DNA from: an uncultured Chthoniobacterales bacterium
Lineage (GTDB): Bacteria > Verrucomicrobiota > Verrucomicrobiae > Chthoniobacterales > UBA10450
Direction of reading: 5' to 3'
Length of the DNA stretch: 5,167 nt
Assembly (NCBI GenBank): GCA_955652855.1
Contig: CATPCN010000048.1
Span: forward strand, 1 to 5,167
Below the pieces are notes generated by a model. The model was not told the origin of the DNA. It ran no database searches and saw only the letters and a program-made list of their open reading frames with translations. The position numbers and the translations under genes are program-made. Every line of letters starts with the position of its first letter. Position 1 is the stretch's first letter. Positions 1-4,765 of the stretch are shown here, piece by piece.

Positions 1-180
1 GGCCTTGCGCATCGCCGGCACCCACACGCCATGGCGGATCGGCTGATCGCCCGTCCAGGCTTCTCCGGTACGCGGATTCTCGAATACCACGCCGCCCTTC
101 ATGAACGTGTGTGGCTTCTGCGCCTGCAGCGCATCGAGCGCGGGGCCGAGCAGTTTCACATCTCGGACGCCGACCGCCAT
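1..180 (-). pseudogene. Tyrosine site-specific integrase, internal fragment (truncated at its N-terminal side, continues past the left edge)
   Basis: The minus strand reads for 60 codons to the window edge. The peptide includes GVRDVKLLGPALDALQAQKP, then FMKGGVVFENPRTGEAWTGD, then QPIRHGVWVPAMRKA. This matches the part of phage-type tyrosine recombinases between the first catalytic arginine and the HxxR box; the family continues with a 'GVRYRNPYQTRHT'-like stretch, which would lie off the left edge. Homology starts at GVRDV (base 171). Upstream of it the family should show the catalytic core start, but the frame gives only nine unrelated codons before a TAG at 208-210. The gene has therefore lost its N-terminal DNA-binding domain and first catalytic arginine and cannot make an active recombinase. 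It is a remnant of a prophage or integrative element. The family call rests on remembered consensus, not a search. Confidence 0.8.
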
Positions 181-286
181 TGCCAACATGCAGGCGGTGT
201 GTGAGCGCTACGGCTATGCGCCGCAAGCCTTCGTTATCGTGCCGGTGGTCGGAGCATTTCTGATCGATGTAGCCAATGCCATTGTG
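167..286 (+). pseudogene. gltS: Sodium/glutamate symporter GltS, C-terminal fragment
   Basis: The plus strand encodes TPTAIANMQAVCERYGYAPQ, then AFVIVPVVGAFLIDVANAIV. This closely matches the end of GltS-type Na+/glutamate symporters, where a conserved GxTPTAIANM motif precedes the last transmembrane helix. Only about 40 of the usual ~400 residues remain. Homology starts abruptly at base 167, where the opposite-strand integrase fragment ends, and it fades after the ANAIV segment. The same frame stays open to a TGA at 404-406, but the residues after 286 do not look like GltS. An in-frame ATG lies upstream at 101, inside the antisense of the integrase, so an accidental chimeric ORF of 101 codons exists; I regard it as non-functional. 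The remnant shows that this site once held a chromosomal gltS gene or received a piece of one. Confidence 0.75.
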
Positions 287-304
287 ACAGTGCCTTTGCC
301 GGCA

Positions 305-517
305 TCATCCCGGCATTGCGCTAGTCCGTTCGCAGACGTCAGCGCCACTTGCGGCGATAAACGAATCGCAAAGCGAGACGCTGGTGGTTCGCCGAAAGTG
401 CCGTGAAGGTGTTAGGAATCCTGCATCCAGGAGTGCGATGACGATCAGTTGATTGCGATGAATCGAACCAGCCACGATCACCAGCAGAAAAGAGAGGGCC
501 GGTGGCACGGAAATCAT
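305..517 (-). CDS. Possible small hydrophobic protein (70 residues), unrecognised
   Basis: A 70-codon ORF begins MISVPPALSFLLVIVAGS, a hydrophobic run that could be a signal peptide or a membrane anchor. A second apolar stretch (LIVIALLDAGFL) follows, then a polar, cysteine-containing tail. A GGAG element lies nine bases upstream of the ATG, a usable Shine-Dalgarno arrangement, and this is the main support. It points the same way as the 415-residue gene and begins 64 bases beyond that gene's stop, so the two could share a transcript. I recognise no family. The ORF lies in a region scarred by gene fragments and may be a chance frame or a piece of something older. Confidence 0.25.
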   Translation of the reverse strand: MISVPPALSFLLVIVAGSIHRNQLIVIALLDAGFLTPSRHFRRTTSVSLCDSFIAASGADVCERTSAMPG

Positions 518-581
518 GCTACCAGTCTCCGCACGCGGTCAGTTCGATCGCGAAATTTGCATCGGATGGCGCCGACGCAAG

Positions 582-1829
582 TCAGCTCCCTAGTCCAAAC
601 CGCTCTTCGATTGTCCAATGACGCGCGCCGAGTTCCTTTTTCGTCGTCTCGCTCGGCTTTCCGACGAGTAGTAAGACGTGGTTCCTGCCGGTAAGCTCCT
701 TGCGCGTGACGAAACCGGCCACTTCCTGGGTCCAGGGCACGTAGTCAAGCGCCGCCGGCACGACCACGACGTCCTTGGTCGTCACTCCGACGGGGATGCG
801 TCCGCTCATTCGTATCTCAACGATCCGATCGCCACGCTTGTCGTACGCACCAAGCATACGCAGCGCATCCACGATAAAGCGTGCCTGGACTTCGGAGGCT
901 ATGCTCGGCGTCGCTGCAATGACCGCCGCTCGTCCACGCGCGTCGGGAAGCTGCTCCAACGCCGAGACGAGTGCCGTGGCGAGCGTTGGCGTAAACGATG
1001 GCGTACGTAGGAAATCGCGGACCGTTCGCCCCGTGATGCCCATCGCCACAAGCTTGGCCTCGTTCCGCGCTTCCAGGTCTCCCGGCGACAGATCCCATAC
1101 GGCGTCGCGGGTCGACTTGTCAAAGTCCACGGCGTATTGGAGCGGGCCCACCACGGCGCCGACGGCGATGCCCACCGAGAAATTACCTGCGAATGTTGCC
1201 TGTGCCGCGGCGGCAAGCTTCTCCTGCAAGACAGGGTTGGTGGAATAAGGATCGATGCTGAGCTTCCTGGCCCAGTCGCGTTTGGCCTTGTTGTAACCCA
1301 GGGGATCGTCCGTGAACGTCGGCTTCGAGCTGTTGCCTGACGATTTGCCGCTCTTCGTGTCCGCTGCTTTGTCGCCCACATATTCGGTCCCCTGCCTGAC
1401 CGCGCGACCGGCGCTGCCGAACAGCTGGCCGACGCCTTTGGCAACATTCGTGACAGTCCCCTGAGGGTCGGTGGCCAAACTCTTGGCGAAGTCGATGGGC
1501 ACCGCTGCGCTCTTGGCGAGCGCGTCTTTGAAGGCCCCGCTTTGGCTGATCTCCGAGAGGCTGGCTATAGCGGGTATTTCGCTGACCCGGATACGCAGGA
1601 GTTCGGTCCCGAGAGCCGGAAAAGTGCCGAGGTCGGATTCGACCTCGAACTTGGCCAGATATCCCTCGACCGTTGCTTTCGGCGCCAGCTTGTAGCGGGG
1701 CCCGCTCAGCAGCTCCGGCGGTGCAACGTCTGCCGCGTCGAGCGTCGGTGGTGTCTCGAAGGCCGCGTGTCCGAACGTCGGGCTCGCAAGCGCGATCGCC
1801 ACTGCGATAACGCGCACCGTTGGGATCAT
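582..1829 (-). CDS. Exported protein of unknown function, 415 residues
   Basis: The start is set at the ATG at 1829-1827. It is preceded by GGAG with seven bases of spacing and followed at once by a signal peptide (MIPTVRVIAVAIALASPTFG, probable cleavage after residue 22, GHA). The frame is open 100 codons further upstream to an ATG at 2129, but that part is low-complexity non-protein-like sequence and would bury the signal peptide. The mature protein has a variable N-terminal part and a Lys/Ser/Gly-rich linker near residues 152-172. A conserved-looking block follows (DPLGYNKAKRDWARKLSIDP, residues 175-194), then a glycine/alanine-rich apolar stretch (217-236) and a helical segment with DLSPGDLEARN (246-256). 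The C-terminal half is alpha/beta-like and ends with a VLLLVGKPSETTKKEL segment. There is no cysteine in the mature chain, no lipobox and no catalytic motif I know. It is probably periplasmic or secreted. I do not recognise the family. Its stop overlaps nothing, and no terminator is evident after it. Confidence 0.85.
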   Translation of the reverse strand: MIPTVRVIAVAIALASPTFGHAAFETPPTLDAADVAPPELLSGPRYKLAPKATVEGYLAKFEVESDLGTFPALGTELLRIRVSEIPAIASLSEISQSGAFKDALAKSAAVPIDFAKSLATDPQGTVTNVAKGVGQLFGSAGRAVRQGTEYVGDKAADTKSGKSSGNSSKPTFTDDPLGYNKAKRDWARKLSIDPYSTNPVLQEKLAAAAQATFAGNFSVGIAVGAVVGPLQYAVDFDKSTRDAVWDLSPGDLEARNEAKLVAMGITGRTVRDFLRTPSFTPTLATALVSALEQLPDARGRAAVIAATPSIASEVQARFIVDALRMLGAYDKRGDRIVEIRMSGRIPVGVTTKDVVVVPAALDYVPWTQEVAGFVTRKELTGRNHVLLLVGKPSETTKKELGARHWTIEERFGLGS

Positions 1830-1836
1830 GGCAATT

Positions 1837-1840
1837 CTCC
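1837..1840 (-). promoter_or_regulatory. Ribosome binding site that decides the start of the 415-residue gene
   Basis: GGAG on the minus strand sits seven bases before the ATG at 1829. It is the only good Shine-Dalgarno in front of a start that leads directly into a signal peptide, so it fixes this start against the longer open frame. Confidence 0.7.
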
Positions 1841-1877
1841 GCGAGGAAATCTGATGTCGGGCGGCTTCTGCGCAACG

Positions 1878-1922
1878 AAATGTCGATATTGGGCCGCCTT
1901 GGAAAGTCAGTGTACGACATTT
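1878..1922. repeat. Inverted repeat AAATGTCG / CGACATTT upstream of the 415-residue gene
   Basis: A perfect 8-base inverted pair (1878-1885 and 1915-1922) is separated by 29 bases. A third direct copy of the core ATGTCG lies at 1854-1859 and a degenerate one (ATGTCT) at 1975-1980. The placement 25-95 bases before the start at 1829 would suit operator half-sites. A decayed dispersed repeat is equally possible, since such sequences are common in the intergenic regions of GC-rich proteobacteria. Confidence 0.35.
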
Positions 1923-2237
1923 TTGATACTTGAACGGAGGCAGACGATATGCGATTGGCGAAGTGCTCAAGGAAATGTCTCGATCTTGGGCGGGAACCGT
2001 CTGATCGGCGCGACGTGCTACCGCAATTTGCGGGCGATCTGCGCCGCGATACATTGCGCGGTAAACGAAGGAAGAGAGGCAACGCTGCAACGCATCCCAG
2101 CTACGTTCCCCGTGGGTCTTGGTTGTCAATGCAGCAGCAGGTTTCTGGCTATGCGGATTGCGCGGCTGAAAGTTAGCCTTACCGATCGACCATGCGGGAG
2201 ACAGTCGGGAACAGATCCATGTATTCTGTCGCCGCGT

Positions 2238-2825
2238 TCACAACTTATTACTTCGCAACTGCTGCGGCAGGAGCTGGTCGAGTTCCTCGTCAGAGAAAAA
2301 CTTCTCTTCATCGACCGTGAGCTCCTTCTGTTCAGCGTGGCGTACTCGACTATCCGTCTGAGGCGCGCTCTTATAAATCTCTTCTAACATTTCCTGCAAT
2401 CGATCCCGCACTTGTCGGATTTCGCCAATGGCGCGCCCGCAATTGATGTCGACGAGGAACCTAATGAGTTTCTCTTGTGCGGCCAAAAGCTTGGTAGCAA
2501 CGATCGTGTGCTTCTGCGCTCGCTCGGCGAGGCTGGACGCCTTGAAGTACGGAGTCAGACCTAGCCATACTGTGGTAAGAAGCGCTCCAACGACAATCGC
2601 AGTGTGTGAGTCATTAAAAATGGCCACCAACAAGCAAGCGAGGATGATTGCAGCCGAGGCTATTTCGATGTTCTTAACGCGCTTGTAGTGCATAATGCAG
2701 TCGCCCGCCATCTGTTGATGCGTCTTTTGCGAATACGCGGCTCGGCCGTACATTTGGCGCAACTGGTCCCTCAATGCCTTCAGTGGCGGCTCCGACTGAC
2801 GTTCAGGAGGGGAAGTTGGATCCAT
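2238..2825 (-). CDS. SLATT-type two-transmembrane effector protein (195 residues)
   Basis: The 195-residue protein opens with a proline-rich tail. An amphipathic helix follows (residues 16-50, with YGRAAYSQKTHQQMAGDCIM). Two adjacent transmembrane helices lie at about 53-70 (IEIASAAIILACLLVAIF) and 75-94 (TAIVVGALLTTVWLGLTPYF). A long cytoplasmic helical region then contains ERAQKHTIVATKLLAAQEKL and a conserved-looking IRFLVDI. The end carries EEIYKSAPQTDSRVRHAEQK and FSDEELDQLLPQQLR. This order, especially the paired helices, the A..L...R/Q-E block, the YKxAP motif and the final LPxxLR, fits SLATT domains (SMODS and SLOG-associating 2TM effectors). These are predicted to permeabilise the inner membrane when a partner nucleotide cyclase or sensor detects infection. 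Usual SLATT proteins are 150-250 residues, so it looks complete. The ATG at 2825 has GGAGAG just upstream, with a short 4-base spacing from GGAG. No CD-NTase, SLOG or reverse transcriptase gene is in view. The subfamily is uncertain. Confidence 0.75.
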   Translation of the reverse strand: MDPTSPPERQSEPPLKALRDQLRQMYGRAAYSQKTHQQMAGDCIMHYKRVKNIEIASAAIILACLLVAIFNDSHTAIVVGALLTTVWLGLTPYFKASSLAERAQKHTIVATKLLAAQEKLIRFLVDINCGRAIGEIRQVRDRLQEMLEEIYKSAPQTDSRVRHAEQKELTVDEEKFFSDEELDQLLPQQLRSNKL

Positions 2826-2877
2826 AACTCTCCGCGTATCCTTGCGTGGCCAACCGCTCCTGCGAATTCAATGGCCG

Positions 2878-2910
2878 CGAAGCGCACGCGGTTTGCTCTT
2901 CCGCGCTTCG
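2878..2910. repeat. Inverted repeat CGAAGCGC / GCGCTTCG at the broken end of the carbonic anhydrase gene
   Basis: A perfect 8-base inverted pair (2878-2885, 2903-2910) encloses 17 bases, within which GCGG and CCGC offer an alternative stem. It lies between the divergent SLATT start (2825) and the first recognisable carbonic anhydrase codon (about 2925), that is, at the inferred breakpoint. There is no T-tract on either side, so a rho-independent terminator is unlikely. It may be part of an element end, an operator for the SLATT gene, or chance in GC-rich DNA. Confidence 0.4.
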
Positions 2911-2927
2911 TATAGGAATGGTTTGCG

Positions 2928-3296
2928 ATGGTCGCTCACCCTGTGCACAAGAACGCCGACGGCAAGCTGGCGGTAGTGGCTGTGCTTCTCGATGCCGGCA
3001 GCGCCAGCCCGCTGATCAATTCGATCTGGAAGAACCTGCCGAAGGAAAGGGAGAAGGAAGCGCTTGTCCAGAACGTCATGGTCGACGCGACCGACCTGCT
3101 TCCGGAGAGCCGCGGCTACTACACATTCAAAGGCTCCCTGACGACGCCGCCGTGCGGCGAAGATGTGACGTGGCTGATCCTGAAGACGCCGGTGAAGATT
3201 GCCGACGGGGAGATCACGGCGTTTGGCAAGATCTATCCGATGAACGCGCGGCCGACCCAGCCGGTCAACGGCCGAGCCATTCAGGCAACGAAGTAA
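2928..3296 (+). pseudogene. Alpha-carbonic anhydrase, C-terminal half only
   Basis: The 122-codon frame starts MVAHPVHKNADGKLAVVAVL and continues to GYYTFKGSLTTPPCGEDVTW and a YPMNARPTQPVNGR ending. This is a clear match to the second half of bacterial periplasmic alpha-carbonic anhydrases (zinc enzymes hydrating CO2). The third zinc ligand is present (His4, in VAHxVH), and so are the catalytic Thr199/Thr200 equivalents (Thr72 and Thr73 in SLTTPPC). The HFH pair giving the other two zinc ligands, the signal peptide and the N-terminal half are missing. Cys76 has lost its usual disulphide partner. Upstream the frame shows only EWFA before a TAG at 2913-2915, so the break is close to 2916-2928. 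An AGGA ten bases before the ATG looks accidental. Any product would be cytoplasmic and could not bind zinc properly. The normal length is about 220-250 residues. Confidence 0.85.
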
Positions 3297-3523
3297 AACA
3301 GCTACGGTCGAGTCTCCAGCGAACATGGAATGCGACAGGAGATCGAGCCAGACGTCTTCCCGCGCGACGTCGGCCGCGCTCGCGCCGGGAGCGTCCGTTC
3401 GGGCGCCCGTAATTTCCGCGCGGGAACCTCGTAAGTTTTCGTGGTCAGCGCGTGCGTCGAAGCGGCTAATGTCGCTGGGACGGGCGGCATCTCTCTCGCC
3501 GACCAGGAGCGGAAACTATAACA

Positions 3524-3541
3524 ATGAAGGCGGAGGCGTGA
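3524..3541 (+). other. Possible five-codon leader ORF (MKAEA) overlapping the receiver gene start
   Basis: ATG-AAG-GCG-GAG-GCG-TGA ends with a four-base GTGA overlap on the GTG start of the receiver gene. The leader codons themselves contain the AAGG and GGAGG purine runs that would serve the GTG. This layout is compatible with translational coupling. An AGGAG at 3505-3509 lies 14 bases upstream, rather far, and TATAAC at 3517-3522 resembles a -10 box without a recognisable -35. Five codons is short enough to be chance. Confidence 0.25.
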
Positions 3542-3960
3542 GCGATCGGTCGACGAGGTGTGTGCTGTTGGCGGACAAGCCCCATGGTCTGATCGAGGGG
3601 GTGCGCGGGCTGCACGAAACGGCTTTTGGTACGGTCTTCATGGTGGGTGACGAAGCGTCGCTCCTTGGCGGGGTGGAGCGATTGGAGCCTTCGGTGATCG
3701 TCGTCGATCTCGCGTTCGCAGGCGGCAATTGGTTGCAGGTGTTGCGGACGGTGCGGGGACGATCGGCACTCTCGAAAGTCATGTACGATGAGCTCTCCGT
3801 CGTTCGCGCCGCGCTGGGAGCTGGCGCGAATGGATTTGTACTCAAGCGCACGCTCGCGACGGACATGCTCGATGCGATTGAAGCAGTTCTCGACGATAAG
3901 TCGTACATCTCGCCTTGCGTTCATGCACCCGCGGAAGTTAAGCCGCAGGGCCAAGCCTGA
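3538..3960 (+). CDS. Stand-alone response-regulator receiver domain protein (140 residues), no output domain
   Basis: The product matches a CheY-like receiver domain of the NarL/FixJ type. It has CVLLADKPHGLIEGVRGL (beta1 and helix 1, with acidic Asp12 but Lys13 where a second acid is usual) and PSVIVVDLAF with the phospho-acceptor Asp57. It also has LGAGANGFVLK with the conserved Lys103, and an AIEAVLDDKSYISP ending. Beta-strand 4 is short: SKV-M-YDELSVV lacks about four residues, including the Thr/Ser switch that normally precedes the acidic YDE stretch. Nothing resembling a LuxR-type helix-turn-helix follows; the chain ends AEVKPQGQA. The GTG at 3538 is preferred because protein-like sequence begins there, with AAGG seven bases before it. 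An in-frame ATG at 3469 and a longer open frame from 3325 exist but give low-complexity residues. It may act as a phospho-sink or protein-interaction regulator, or be a decaying regulator. No sensor kinase is in view. Confidence 0.8.
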   Translation: MSDRSTRCVLLADKPHGLIEGVRGLHETAFGTVFMVGDEASLLGGVERLEPSVIVVDLAFAGGNWLQVLRTVRGRSALSKVMYDELSVVRAALGAGANGFVLKRTLATDMLDAIEAVLDDKSYISPCVHAPAEVKPQGQA

Positions 3961-3977
3961 AGGGGGAGACGACTCCG

Positions 3978-4118
3978 ATGAATCCTTTCGGACAACCTGG
4001 GCTGCGCGGTTCGCTCGACCACGTCCGCAGGACCCTCACCTTCGTCGTGAGCTCACTCTCCTCCCCCGCGACCGGATTCATTTCAACTTCATTCCAACGA
4101 GGTCACTGCAATGTATAA
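3978..4118 (+). CDS. Possible 46-residue small ORF between the receiver and the tandem-domain gene
   Basis: The ATG at 3978 is preceded by a strong purine run, AGGGGGAG (3961-3968), nine bases away. The ORF begins 18 bases after the receiver stop. It reads MNPFGQPGLRGSLDHVRRTL, then TFVVSSLSSPATGFISTSFQ, and stops at TAA 4116-4118, overlapping the start of the next gene by eight bases in another frame. The peptide has no membrane segment or motif I know. The good ribosome binding site and the overlap suggest coupled translation. The serine/threonine-rich composition and the repeats inside it (4077-4098) argue that it could simply be leader sequence. Confidence 0.3.
   Translation: MNPFGQPGLRGSLDHVRRTLTFVVSSLSSPATGFISTSFQRGHCNV
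4047..4056. promoter_or_regulatory. Perfect 10-base palindrome GTGAGCTCAC, possible operator
   Basis: The self-complementary GTGAGCTCAC lies 55 bases before the start of the tandem-domain gene, in the only sizeable gap on this strand. It could be a dimeric regulator site. It includes a SacI hexamer, and a single 10-base palindrome is weak evidence. Confidence 0.2.
4077..4098 (+). repeat. Tandem 11-base direct repeat just before the ribosome binding site of the tandem-domain gene
   Basis: TTCATTTCAAC (4077-4087) is followed immediately by TTCATTCCAAC (4088-4098), with one mismatch. The unit length is about one helical turn, and GAGG of the ribosome binding site begins at the next base (4099). 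The AT-rich pair stands out from GC-rich surroundings, and its position suits a regulatory or mRNA-binding site. Confidence 0.5.
4099..4102 (+). promoter_or_regulatory. Ribosome binding site for the tandem-domain protein
   Basis: GAGG with eight bases to the ATG at 4111; it supports that start, which leads straight into a signal peptide. Confidence 0.6.
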
Positions 4119-4698
4119 ACATATCCTGATCGCATCGATCATCGCAGCGGCATTCGCGCTGCCTGCTGCCACGGCTCAAACGGGCACCGCTATCGTCGGC
4201 AAAGGTCCCGGTGTCGCCGGAGCCGCGCAGACCATCAAGCTCACGGCAACGATTGTCGCAATCGATCCAGCGACACGTGTAATTAATCTGAAGGGGCCGG
4301 AGGGGAAGGAAGTCACCCTAACGGCGGGGCCGGAAGTGAAAAACTTCGCGCAGATGAAAGTCGGCGATCAGGTCAGCGCCGAGTACATCGAAGCGCTGAC
4401 GCTCGCGCTCAAGAAGGGCGGCGGCAAAGCGGTCGCTCGTACCGAGCAGGTTGGCGCGGCAACGGCAAAACCGGGCGAGCAGCCCGCAGGGCTCGTCGGC
4501 CGGCAGGTGACGATTGTCGCCGACGTTGTCGACGTCAACCCCGCGACGCAGACGGTTACATTACGTGGACCGCAGCGCACGGTCGAGCTCAGGGTCCGCG
4601 ATCCGGAACAATTCAAGCTCGTCGCGAAGGGCGATCAAGTCGAAGCTACCTATAGCGAGGCGGTCGCGATCGAGGTCACGCCTGCGGCGAAGAAATAG
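4111..4698 (+). CDS. Exported protein with two copies of a ~58-residue beta-rich unit
   Basis: The 195-residue product starts with a signal peptide (MYKHILIASIIAAAFALPAA, cleavage expected after ATA at residue 22, leaving Gln23). It therefore probably works in the periplasm. The mature part holds two related units. Unit 1 (about 42-100) contains ATIVAIDPATRVINLKGPEG, then a KVGDQVSAEYIEAL segment. Unit 2 (about 132-189) contains ADVVDVNPATQTVTLRGPQR, then AKGDQVEATYSEAVAIEV. The shared pattern is V-D-x-PAT-x-x-(V/I)-x-L-(K/R)GP, later GDQV-x-A-x-Y-x-EA, which suggests a small beta-barrel fold arising by internal duplication. A Gly/Lys/Ala-rich linker (101-131) joins them. Similar single- or double-unit proteins are annotated as hypothetical in proteobacteria; I assign no function. 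A glycine-zipper gene follows 67 bases downstream on the same strand, consistent with an envelope-related cluster. Confidence 0.85.
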   Translation: MYKHILIASIIAAAFALPAATAQTGTAIVGKGPGVAGAAQTIKLTATIVAIDPATRVINLKGPEGKEVTLTAGPEVKNFAQMKVGDQVSAEYIEALTLALKKGGGKAVARTEQVGAATAKPGEQPAGLVGRQVTIVADVVDVNPATQTVTLRGPQRTVELRVRDPEQFKLVAKGDQVEATYSEAVAIEVTPAAKK

Positions 4699-4754
4699 CC
4701 GCGCTCGCGTCGGCCACGGATTCTGAAATCAAACTCGAGATCGAGCATCGGAAC

Positions 4755-4759
4755 AGGAG
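4755..4759 (+). promoter_or_regulatory. Ribosome binding site choosing the second of two ATGs for the glycine-zipper gene
   Basis: AGGAG ends immediately before an ATG at 4760, which leaves no spacing, but lies six bases before the in-frame ATG at 4766. The later ATG is therefore the likely start. Confidence 0.65.
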
Positions 4760-4765
4760 ATGGCA

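Larger units (their letters stand above)
1830..2237. other. 408-base intergenic region with repeated ATGTCG half-sites and no convincing gene
   Basis: This gap separates the SLATT gene from the exported 415-residue gene, both on the minus strand. Several frames are open on both strands, including the upstream extension of the 415-residue frame to 2129. Their translations are Arg/Cys-rich and unlike real proteins, and I see no start with good ribosome-binding support. The segment nearest the 415-residue gene holds ATGTCG at 1854 and 1880 and its complement CGACAT at 1915. The last two extend into a perfect 8-base inverted pair. A TACACT on the minus strand near 1910-1915 could be a -10 element for the downstream gene, but no good -35 box accompanies it. 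A weak GGCT/AGCC hairpin lies near 2163-2177 and has no T-tract. Confidence 0.5.

Noticed and set aside
101..406. A 101-codon plus-strand gene
   Set aside because: Its first third is antisense of the integrase fragment, and only 167-286 is gltS-like. It is an accidental chimera over a junction.
1830..2129. N-terminal extension of the 415-residue protein by 100 codons
   Set aside because: The extension is Arg/Cys-rich and unlike a protein. It would place a good signal peptide internally, and the ATG at 1829 has a proper ribosome binding site.
1183..2387. Long overlapping open frames on both strands (1183-2082 minus, 1542-2387 plus)
   Set aside because: They lie largely antisense or out of frame to the signal-peptide-bearing gene, are very Arg-rich as expected of shadows in GC-rich DNA, and lack ribosome binding sites.
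2846..3412. A 188-codon plus-strand frame and a 152-codon minus-strand frame over the carbonic anhydrase
   Set aside because: Both are shadows of the clearly homologous carbonic anhydrase frame, with Arg/Gly-rich composition and no family resemblance.
3302..3490. A 62-codon minus-strand ORF between carbonic anhydrase and receiver
   Set aside because: Low-complexity Arg/Pro/Thr sequence with no ribosome binding site or motif. The 241-base gap otherwise shows only short GC palindromes such as CGGGCGCCCG, without a T-tract.
3961..4110. A frameshifted LuxR-type helix-turn-helix after the receiver
   Set aside because: All three plus-strand frames were read. None shows the LTxRExEVL or KEIA pattern, so the output domain is absent rather than frameshifted.
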